Part shown: in pieces, positions 46,953 through 53,977 of the stretch
Layout: every line of letters starts with the position of its first letter
How positions within the stretch are numbered: the first letter of the stretch is position 1
NCBI GenBank assembly: GCA_017415515.1
Contig: JAFQGI010000033.1
Coordinates: 30,492-94,491 of the forward strand
Length of the DNA stretch: 64,000 nucleotides
Source of the DNA: Clostridia bacterium
Lineage (GTDB): Bacteria; Bacillota; Clostridia; Oscillospirales; Acutalibacteraceae
Direction: 5' to 3'
Notes under the pieces: generated by a model
Databases searched by the model: none
Seen by the model: only the letters and a program-made list of their open reading frames with translations
What the model was told of the DNA's origin: nothing
Translations under genes and position numbers: made by a program

Positions 46953-48014
46953 TTACAACTGAACAGTCCAACCATACGGGTCGTCGATCTTGCCCCACTG
47001 GATACCGGTGAGGGTATCGTACAGCATTTGGGTCACAGGACCGATCTCGCCGCCGTTGACGGGATACTTCTCGCCGTTATAGGCCAGCTCGCCGATGGGA
47101 GACACCACCGCGGCGGTGCCGCAGCCCCAGGCCTCCTCCAGCGTGCCGTCCGCCATGGCGGCGGTCAGCTCGTCAATGGACAAGAGACGCTCAGATACGG
47201 TGTAGCCCTTACCCTTTAGCACCTCAATGATGGACTTACGGGTGATGCCGGGCAGGATGGAGCCGGACAGGGCAGGTGTGATGATCTCACCCTTGATCTT
47301 GAACATCACGTTCATGGCGCCCACTTCCTCAATGTACTTGCGGTGGACACCGTCCAGCCACAGCACCTGAGAATAGCCCTTCTCCTCCGCACGCTTACCG
47401 GCGCGGTTGGAGGCGGCGTAGTTACCGCCGCACTTGGCCTCGCCGGTACCGCCACGGACGGCACGGACGTCCTCGGTCTCGATCATGATCTTGACGGGGT
47501 TGATACCCTCTTTGTAGTAAGAGCCCACGGGGGAAGCAATGATGACGTAGGTGGCGTTGTGCACCGCGTGCACACCCAAACTCTCGTCGTTACCGAACAT
47601 AAAGGGGCGCAGATACAGAGAGGTGCCGGGAGCTGAGGGAGTCCACTCCTGCTCGGTTTTCACAAACTCTGTAAGCGCTTCCAATGCCATATCTTCGGGG
47701 ATTGGCGGCAGGCACATACGCTCGGCGGAATTGTTCATACGGCGGATATTTTCGATGGGGCGGAACAACTGCACTTTCCCGTCGGCTCGACGGTAGGCTT
47801 TCAATCCCTCAAAGATTTCGGAGCCATAGTGCAGCACCGTAGAGGCAGGATGGAGCGCGATGGGGCCAAAGGGCACGATACGGGCGTTGTGCCAGCCCTT
47901 GCCCTCGGCGTAATCCATCATAAACATGTGGTCGGTGAAATATTTACCGAAGCCCAAGGTTTCCGCCGCCGGCTTCTCCTTGGGGGTGGTGGTCAAAGTC
48001 TTGCTAATCTCCAT
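46953..48014 (-). CDS. ilvE: Branched-chain amino acid aminotransferase
   Basis: A 353-aa PLP-dependent fold-IV transaminase that interconverts 2-oxoacids with Val, Ile and Leu. Landmarks are FGKYFTDHMFMMDY, the FEGLKAYRRADG region, the Lys-containing VLWLDGVHRKYIEEVGAMN, and the glycine-rich GSILPGITRKSIIEV. GGAGAT precedes the ATG. It is the last gene of the Val T-box operon, 13 bases after the gamma subunit of the 2-oxoacid oxidoreductase, so it would aminate the product of that enzyme. Confidence 0.92.
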   Translation of the reverse strand: MEISKTLTTTPKEKPAAETLGFGKYFTDHMFMMDYAEGKGWHNARIVPFGPIALHPASTVLHYGSEIFEGLKAYRRADGKVQLFRPIENIRRMNNSAERMCLPPIPEDMALEALTEFVKTEQEWTPSAPGTSLYLRPFMFGNDESLGVHAVHNATYVIIASPVGSYYKEGINPVKIMIETEDVRAVRGGTGEAKCGGNYAASNRAGKRAEEKGYSQVLWLDGVHRKYIEEVGAMNVMFKIKGEIITPALSGSILPGITRKSIIEVLKGKGYTVSERLLSIDELTAAMADGTLEEAWGCGTAAVVSPIGELAYNGEKYPVNGGEIGPVTQMLYDTLTGIQWGKIDDPYGWTVQL

Positions 48015-48027
48015 TCAGAACATCTCC

Positions 48028-48564
48028 TTACTCGAAATCAGCGCCCAGTTGCAGGGCGGTGCGGTTGACATCCAGCAGATTGGCCTTGCGGGCGGAGATC
48101 ACCTTGCCCAGGGTGGTGGCGATGCTGTCGGCATCGTACTCACCCAAGACGGACAGGAGTTTGCCCACGATGATCATATTGGCCAAGTTGCCCAGATTGT
48201 TGTCCGCCGCCATCTTGGTGGCGGGGATGTAATAGGTGGTGACGTCGGTGCGCTGCACCTTGCGCTCCACCAGGGTGGAGTCCACAAAGATGATGCCACC
48301 GGGAGCAACGGCAGACTCGAACTTATCCAAAGAGGGCAGGTTCATGGCCACCAGCACGTCGGGACGGGTGACGATGGGCGAGCCCACCGGCTCGTCGCTG
48401 AGGATGACACTGCAGGAGGCGGTGCCGCCACGCATCTCGGGGCCGTAGGAGGGCAACCAACTGACCTGACGATCCTCCATCATTCCTTTGTAGGCGAGGA
48501 ACTTACCGGCGAACAGGATGCCCTGACCGCCGAAACCGGAAAACAAAAATTGGGTCTGGCTCAT
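48028..48564 (-). CDS. 2-oxoacid:ferredoxin oxidoreductase, gamma subunit
   Basis: A 178-aa subunit with the family start FLFSGFGGQGILFAGKFLA and the internal SWLPSYGPEMRGGTASC. It is the CoA-ester-handling gamma domain of four-subunit ferredoxin oxidoreductases (Vor/Kor type). Its ATG overlaps the stop of the beta-subunit gene (48561-48564). It works with the three genes upstream. Confidence 0.9.
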   Translation of the reverse strand: MSQTQFLFSGFGGQGILFAGKFLAYKGMMEDRQVSWLPSYGPEMRGGTASCSVILSDEPVGSPIVTRPDVLVAMNLPSLDKFESAVAPGGIIFVDSTLVERKVQRTDVTTYYIPATKMAADNNLGNLANMIIVGKLLSVLGEYDADSIATTLGKVISARKANLLDVNRTALQLGADFE

Positions 48565-49319
48565 TTCGCATCCTCCTCTGCCGTTTTATCCTTATACACG
48601 CCCAAGGGGTAGTAGGGCAACATATTCTCCTCCAGCCAAGTCAACGCGTCCTTCGGCGTCAAACCCCAGTTGGTGGGGCAGGTGGAAACCACCTCGACAA
48701 GAGAGAAACCCTTGCCGTCGATCTGGTTTTGGAAGGCTTTCTTGATGGCCTTTTTCGCCTTGCGGATGTTGGCCACGTTGTTGACGGTGACACGCTCCAG
48801 ATAGGTAGCGCCCTCCAGCTCGGACAGCATCTCGCACACGCGGATGGGATAGCCGCAGTGGTTGACGTCACGGCCGTAGGGGGAGGTCTGGGTGACCTGA
48901 CCGGGCAGAGAGGTGGGAGCCATCTGACCGCCGGTCATACCGTAAATGGCATTGTTGACGAAAATGATGGTGATATTCTCGTTGCGGGCGGCGGCGTGCA
49001 CCGTCTCCGCCATACCGATGGAGGCCAGATCGCCGTCACCCTGGTATGTAAAGACGATGTGCTTGTCAGGGTCGGCGCGCTTGACGCCGGTGGCGACAGC
49101 GGGGGCACGGCCGTGGGCGGCCTCGATCATATCGCAGTTGAAATAGTCGTAGGCCATAACGGAACAGCCCACGGGAGCGATACCGATGGTGCGCCCCTCG
49201 ATACCCAGTTCGTCAATGACCTCCGCCACCAAGCGGTGGATGATACCGTGGGTACAGCCGGGGCAATAGTGCATAGGCACGTCGGTCAGCGCATGGGGTT
49301 TCTCAAAAACAACAGCCAT
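48561..49319 (-). CDS. 2-oxoacid:ferredoxin oxidoreductase, TPP-binding beta subunit
   Basis: A 252-aa subunit carrying the thiamine diphosphate site: CPGCTHGIIHRLVAE at the front, GDGDLASIGMAETVHAA and FVNNAIYGMTGGQM (the GDG-NN motif). With the alpha, gamma and delta subunits it oxidatively decarboxylates branched 2-oxoacids, or runs in reverse as a reductive carboxylase. It overlaps its neighbours on both sides or abuts them, so the four genes are tightly coupled. Confidence 0.9.
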   Translation of the reverse strand: MAVVFEKPHALTDVPMHYCPGCTHGIIHRLVAEVIDELGIEGRTIGIAPVGCSVMAYDYFNCDMIEAAHGRAPAVATGVKRADPDKHIVFTYQGDGDLASIGMAETVHAAARNENITIIFVNNAIYGMTGGQMAPTSLPGQVTQTSPYGRDVNHCGYPIRVCEMLSELEGATYLERVTVNNVANIRKAKKAIKKAFQNQIDGKGFSLVEVVSTCPTNWGLTPKDALTWLEENMLPYYPLGVYKDKTAEEDAK

Positions 49320-50386
49320 TAGAGGTCACCTCCGTTCTCATTGGCTTTCACAATAGCGGCCAGCACCTCGTCGGGAGAGGGAATGATGCCGCCGGCACGG
49401 TTACACAGGTAGACGGGCTTCTTGCACTCGGTGGCCAGCTTGATGTCCTCGATCATCTGACCCATGGACAGCTCCACCGAAATAAAGGACTTCACTTTGT
49501 CCGCGGCGGCCTTGAAGGGAGCCACGGGGAAAGGCCACAGGGTGATGGGGCGGATCATACCCACCTTGATGCCCTGCTTACGGGCCTCGTTGATGGCGTT
49601 CTTCGCCACACGGGAGGCGATGCCGAAAGCGGTGACGCAGATCTCGGCGTCCTCCATCCGATACTCCTCCCACATCGCCTCGTGCTGCTCGATATAAGCG
49701 TAACGCTCGTAGCGCTCAAAATTGGTGCGCTCCAAGGCGTCGGGCTGCAGGAACAGGGAGTTGACGATATTGTGCTCACGCGCCATATCGGTGCCGTTGG
49801 TGGCCCAGGGCTTCTCCACCTTCTCCGGCTCGGGGAAGTCGAGAGACACCGGCTCCATCATCTGACCCATGGTACCATCCGCCAAAATCATAGCGGTCAT
49901 GCGATATTTGTCTGCCAAGTCAAAGCCCTTTACAGTCAGAGAGGCCATCTCCTGCACAGAGGCGGGAGCCAACACGATCATACGATAGTCGCCGTGACCG
50001 CCGCCACGGGTGGCCTGGAAGTAGTCCGACTGGCTGGGCTGAATGCCACCCAGACCGGGACCACCGCGCTGAACGTTGACCACCAGCGCAGGCAGGTCGG
50101 CGCCGGCCATGTAGGACAGACCCTCAGCCTTCAAAGAGATTCCGGGGCTGGAGGAGGAGGTCATCACACGCTTGCCGGTGGCGGACACGCCGTACACCAT
50201 GTTGATGGCGGCCACCTCACTCTCGGCCTGCAGGAAGCAACCGCCGATCTTGGGCATCTTCTTAGCCATATAGGCGGCGATCTCCGTCTGGGGAGTGATG
50301 GGATAACCGAAATAGTGGCGGCAACCGGCGCAGATCGCCGCCTCGGCGATGGCCTCGTTACCCTTCATCAATACTTTTTCTGCCAT
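49319..50386 (-). CDS. vorB: 2-oxoacid:ferredoxin oxidoreductase, alpha subunit (VorB-type)
   Basis: A 355-aa pyrimidine-domain subunit: NEAIAEAAICAGCRHYFGYP, ESEVAAINMVYGVSATGKR, TSSSSPGISLKAEGLSYM and VNVQRGGPGLGG are all hallmarks of the ketoisovalerate-type branch. ATG 50386 is preferred because GAGGTG lies 6 bases before it; a GTG at 50395 overlaps that site. Subunit letters differ between databases. It is preceded by the ferredoxin-like delta subunit. Confidence 0.88.
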   Translation of the reverse strand: MAEKVLMKGNEAIAEAAICAGCRHYFGYPITPQTEIAAYMAKKMPKIGGCFLQAESEVAAINMVYGVSATGKRVMTSSSSPGISLKAEGLSYMAGADLPALVVNVQRGGPGLGGIQPSQSDYFQATRGGGHGDYRMIVLAPASVQEMASLTVKGFDLADKYRMTAMILADGTMGQMMEPVSLDFPEPEKVEKPWATNGTDMAREHNIVNSLFLQPDALERTNFERYERYAYIEQHEAMWEEYRMEDAEICVTAFGIASRVAKNAINEARKQGIKVGMIRPITLWPFPVAPFKAAADKVKSFISVELSMGQMIEDIKLATECKKPVYLCNRAGGIIPSPDEVLAAIVKANENGGDL

Positions 50387-50396
50387 ATCACTCACC

Positions 50397-50603
50397 TCAT
50401 CTTTCCACAGTAATGACGCAGTCGGGACACATCATCGCGCAAGCGGCGCAGCCCACACAAGCGGCCTCGTCGGTCAGCTCGGCGGGGTGGTGACCCTTCT
50501 TGTTGATCTTGTCGGCGGCCAACGTAAGCAGGTTCTTGGGGCAGGCGTCCACGCACAGCCCACACCCCTTGCAACGGTCGGTCTTAAACGTTAATTTTGC
50601 CAT
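50397..50603 (-). CDS. 2-oxoacid:ferredoxin oxidoreductase, 2x[4Fe-4S] delta subunit
   Basis: A 68-aa ferredoxin-like subunit with two CxxCxxCxxxCP clusters: CKGCGLCVDACPK and CVGCAACAMMCPD. It carries electrons between the TPP site and free ferredoxin. Its first position among the four subunit genes matches Vor operons. Confidence 0.9.
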   Translation of the reverse strand: MAKLTFKTDRCKGCGLCVDACPKNLLTLAADKINKKGHHPAELTDEAACVGCAACAMMCPDCVITVER

Positions 50604-50619
50604 AGAATCTCCTTCTTTC

Positions 50620-51291
50620 TCAAAAGGGTTTGTTGTTTTGCAAAGTCAAAGGGAACAAATCGGGAATTTGTCCCTCTAAGTCGGAATAAATGCTCTGCTC
50701 CACCGTGGTGGCTACCAACGGCAGTCCTGCCGCTTTCGCCAGCTTGGCGGCATAATCCACAGATGCCAGCACGTCGGCGGCAGTGGTCTCGGCACCCAGA
50801 TTGGAGTTGTTCACGATGCCGGTGAAACGAAGCCGCGACGCTACCTCGATCTCCCCCATCACCTCAATGGTGGAAGGGACGTCGGGGGTCAGCGGGCGAT
50901 AGCGGTTGACCACCAGATACATTTCGTAACTCCCCTCTGCGAGGATGGCGGGAGCCAACCGGCCCAACACCATGGCACCGCTGTCGTCACCGCCCACGTC
51001 GATCACCACCCGACGGGTTTTATCGTCGGTGATGGCGTAGAGGTCGGGAGGCAGACTGGGCATATCCACGTTGGTGTTGGCAAAGCGGGAGCAGATCAGG
51101 CGGATGCCCGCCTCGTCAAATGCGGTGGCGGAATCCAGGGTGCGGAAATAGGGATTGACGATATCCAAATCCGCCACGGTCACGTTTTCGCCCGTCTTGG
51201 CCATCGCCAAGGCGAGGTTGACGGCGACGTTGGTTTTACCCGTGCCGTAGTGACCGCAGAGAATGGTAATGCGTTTGTCATTGGTCAGCAT
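50620..51291 (-). CDS. P-loop ATPase of the MinD/CobQ-like type
   Basis: A 223-aa soluble nucleotide-binding protein: deviant Walker A ILCGHYGTGKTNVAVN, then VADLDIVNPYFRT and VVIDVGGDDSG (Walker B). The fold is that of SIMIBI ATPases such as MinD, CooC or ArsA. Its role in the operon is unknown; it might load metal or iron-sulfur centres into the oxidoreductase. It lies between the ligase gene (14 bases) and the delta subunit gene (16 bases). AGAGGTGAG precedes the ATG. Confidence 0.7.
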   Translation of the reverse strand: MLTNDKRITILCGHYGTGKTNVAVNLALAMAKTGENVTVADLDIVNPYFRTLDSATAFDEAGIRLICSRFANTNVDMPSLPPDLYAITDDKTRRVVIDVGGDDSGAMVLGRLAPAILAEGSYEMYLVVNRYRPLTPDVPSTIEVMGEIEVASRLRFTGIVNNSNLGAETTAADVLASVDYAAKLAKAAGLPLVATTVEQSIYSDLEGQIPDLFPLTLQNNKPF

Positions 51292-51304
51292 AGAAACTCA
51301 CCTC

Positions 51305-53593
51305 TTACAGTTTATTTCTCTGGATCTTGCCGCTGACCGTCTTGGGCAGGCTGTCCTTAAACACCACGATACGAGGATACTTGTAGGGGGCGGTGTGCTC
51401 CTTGACGTAGGTCTGAATTTCCTTTTTCAGCTCCTCGGTGGGCTCGGTGCCGTCCACCAGCACGATGGACGCCTTGACCACCTGTCCGCGGACCTCGTCG
51501 GGGGCGGCGGAAACGCCGCACTCCAGCACGTAGGGCAGCTCCATGATGACACTCTCGATCTCGAAAGGTCCGATACGGTAGCCGGAGGACTTAATCACGT
51601 CATCCACACGACCCACGTACCAGTAGAAGCCGTCCTCGTCCATCCAGGCGGTGTCGCCGGTATGATAGTAGCCATCGTGCCACACCTCGGCGGTCTTGTC
51701 GGGCGCACCGTAGTAGCCGGTGAACAGACCGCAGGGTGCGCCGTTTTTGACGTTGACCACGATCTCGCCGATCTCACCGGTGGCGACGGGATTGCCGTCG
51801 GGGTCCACGATGGACACGTCGTAGATGGGGGCGGGCTTGCCCATCGAGCCGATCTTGTGGGAGGCACCCACCATATTACCAACAATCATAGTGGACTCAG
51901 TCTGACCGAAGCCCTCGATGATCTGCAGACCGGTGGCCTTTTCGAATTGGCGGTACACCTCGGGGTTGAGCGCCTCACCGGCGGTGGTCATATGTTTCAC
52001 GGAAGAGAAATCGTATTTGGAAATATCCTGCTTGATCATCATTCTGAGCATCGTGGGAGGTGCGCAGAAGGTGGTGATGCCGTATTTGGCAAACATAGGC
52101 AAGATATCCGCCGCGTCAAAGCGGTCAAAGTCGTATACGAAGGTGGCCGCCTCACACAGCCATTGGCCGTAGAGTTTACCCCACATCGCCTTGGCCCAAC
52201 CCGTGTCGGAGATGGTAAAGTGCAGGCCATCGGGATCCACGTTGTGCCAGTAGCGAGCGGTGTGGAAATGACCCAGCGCGTATTTATAGTTATGTGCCGC
52301 AATCTTGGGATAGCCCGTGGTGCCGGAGGTGAAAAACATCAGCATCAGGTCGTCGCCGCCGGGGGCATCCGCGGTGCGGTTATAGTGGGTGGAGTACAGG
52401 GTGTACTCCTCGTCAAAGGTGCGCCAGCCCTCGCGGGAGCCGTTCACTATCAGTTTGTGCTGCACGGTGGGGCACTTTGCCGCCGCCAGCTCCACCTGCG
52501 CCGCCACGTCGCCGTCGGCGGTGCACAGCACCGCGCTCACGCCTGCGGCGTTAAAGCGGTACTCGATATCGTGCTCCAAAAGCTGATTGGGGGCGGGGAT
52601 GGCGATGGCACCCAGCTTGTTAAGACCCAGCATGGCAAACCAGAACTGGTAGTGCCGCTTGAGGATCAGCATCACCCGGTCGCCCTTCTTAATGCCCAAG
52701 GACTTAAAGTAGTTGGCACACTGGTTAGAGGCCTTTTTCATATCCTTAAAGGTGAAACGGCGCTCGGTGTGGTCGCGGGAAACGTGGAGCATTGCCAGTT
52801 TGTCCGGCTCTTTGGCGGCCAGCTCGTCCACCAGGTCAAAGGCAAAGTTGAAATGCTCGGTATTCTTGAAGGTGATGGAGGTGGGGGTGCCGTTTTCGTT
52901 CTCCTCCACATCGATGAAGTTCTTGTAAATACGGCCGCTGTCATCCCGCTTGTCGGCAGGCAGATCGACGATTTCCTTGGTGGGCTCCAGTTCGGGGATG
53001 GGCTCGCCGGTGGGATTGAGCACGATGGCGTAGAACACGCAATCCTGACCGCCGACGGCGATCATACCATGAGGGGTCTCGGAATCGAAATAGATGCTGT
53101 CACCGGGGCCTAAAACCTCGCGGTGCTCACCGATCTGCACCATCAGCTGACCTTCCAGCACCAGATCCAGCTCCTGACCGTCGTGGGAGGTCAGTTCGAT
53201 GTCCTGCTGCTGGGCGGCAGGGTCATAGACACTGCGCACGTACAGCGGCTCGGCAATACGATTCTGAAAGGCGTAGGCCAAGTTATAGTAGGTCATGCCG
53301 TGAGCCTGGGCAATCTGCTGCCCCTGACCGCGGCGGGTGACGGTAAAGGATTTCAGTCGGGGGCTGTAACCCTCGATGATGTCGGTGACGTTGACGTTCA
53401 GCGCCGAGGCACAGCGATAGATAAAGGCAAAGTTCAGGTCGCATTTGCCCGTCTCACACTGCAAGTATTCCTCTACGGATACACCCGTTTTCTGCGCCAT
53501 ATCCTCGGGGGTATAGCCCACGATCTCACGCAGTTCGCGGATACGTGCCGCCATTTCTTGAATTTTATAGTCCAATGCAGTAATGGGTTCCAT
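51305..53593 (-). CDS. XRE-cupin-acyl-CoA synthetase fusion (Val-regulated)
   Basis: A 762-aa three-domain protein. Residues about 10-75 are an XRE helix-turn-helix (TPEDMAQKTGVSVEEYLQCE). About 110-190 is a cupin (HDGQELDLVLEGQLMVQIGE, DSIYFDSETPHGM). About 235-762 is an acetyl/medium-chain acyl-CoA synthetase: FFTSGTTGYPKIAAHN, GFGQTEST, YYHTGDTAWMDEDGF, SSGYRIGPFEIES, and a C-terminal PKTVSGKIQRNKL lysine. The ATG at 53593 follows CAGGAGA. It is the first gene of the Val T-box operon, so isobutyrate is the expected substrate by inference. Its closest relative is next door at 53978-56242. Confidence 0.85.
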   Translation of the reverse strand: MEPITALDYKIQEMAARIRELREIVGYTPEDMAQKTGVSVEEYLQCETGKCDLNFAFIYRCASALNVNVTDIIEGYSPRLKSFTVTRRGQGQQIAQAHGMTYYNLAYAFQNRIAEPLYVRSVYDPAAQQQDIELTSHDGQELDLVLEGQLMVQIGEHREVLGPGDSIYFDSETPHGMIAVGGQDCVFYAIVLNPTGEPIPELEPTKEIVDLPADKRDDSGRIYKNFIDVEENENGTPTSITFKNTEHFNFAFDLVDELAAKEPDKLAMLHVSRDHTERRFTFKDMKKASNQCANYFKSLGIKKGDRVMLILKRHYQFWFAMLGLNKLGAIAIPAPNQLLEHDIEYRFNAAGVSAVLCTADGDVAAQVELAAAKCPTVQHKLIVNGSREGWRTFDEEYTLYSTHYNRTADAPGGDDLMLMFFTSGTTGYPKIAAHNYKYALGHFHTARYWHNVDPDGLHFTISDTGWAKAMWGKLYGQWLCEAATFVYDFDRFDAADILPMFAKYGITTFCAPPTMLRMMIKQDISKYDFSSVKHMTTAGEALNPEVYRQFEKATGLQIIEGFGQTESTMIVGNMVGASHKIGSMGKPAPIYDVSIVDPDGNPVATGEIGEIVVNVKNGAPCGLFTGYYGAPDKTAEVWHDGYYHTGDTAWMDEDGFYWYVGRVDDVIKSSGYRIGPFEIESVIMELPYVLECGVSAAPDEVRGQVVKASIVLVDGTEPTEELKKEIQTYVKEHTAPYKYPRIVVFKDSLPKTVSGKIQRNKL

Positions 53594-53623
53594 ACCAATC
53601 TCCTGTCCGGGACCGCCGTGTAA

Positions 53624-53918
53624 AAGAAAAACACTCGTCCCAAAGTTAGTTGACTTTGAGACGAGTGTGTGTAAACAAATACAGCACCCGCGGTACCACT
53701 CAAATTGCGACCTTTCGGTCACCCCTCTTCGGGATCGAACAATCCCTATGCCTTTACGCAGCATACACGGGAGGATTCTACTCACCTTTCGGCTTTCTTT
53801 CCTCCGGCTCAGAAGCTACAAACAGAAACCTTGTCACGACAGCTCGCACCAACCGCTGTCTCTCTGGGGAGACGCTGACCTCTGCCCTCTTCGTCATTGC
53901 CTTTATTCTTTAATTGTT
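53624..53918 (-). promoter_or_regulatory. T-box leader, specifier GTA (Val)
   Basis: The antiterminator core TGGTACCGCGG (complement of 53688-53698) is followed by a terminator hairpin with stem ACACTCGTC/GACGAGTGT and a T-rich tail (53624-53668). Stem I has the GACGAAGA element at its base and CCAGAGAGACAGCGG at its tip. In the loop above TTCTGAGCC the specifier slot reads GTA (minus strand 53819-53817) followed by G. It controls the seven-gene ligase-Vor-IlvE operon. Confidence 0.85.
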
Positions 53919-53924
53919 AGTGGT

Positions 53925-53953
53925 ATTTTAGCACGGTAAAGCGTGTTTGTCAA
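53925..53953 (-). promoter_or_regulatory. Promoter of the Val T-box operon
   Basis: TTGACA (53948-53953), 17 bases, TAAAAT (53925-53930) on the minus strand, starting right after the stop of the upstream ligase gene. Confidence 0.75.
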
Positions 53954-53977
53954 CCCTAAATTGGGAAATGGGAAATG

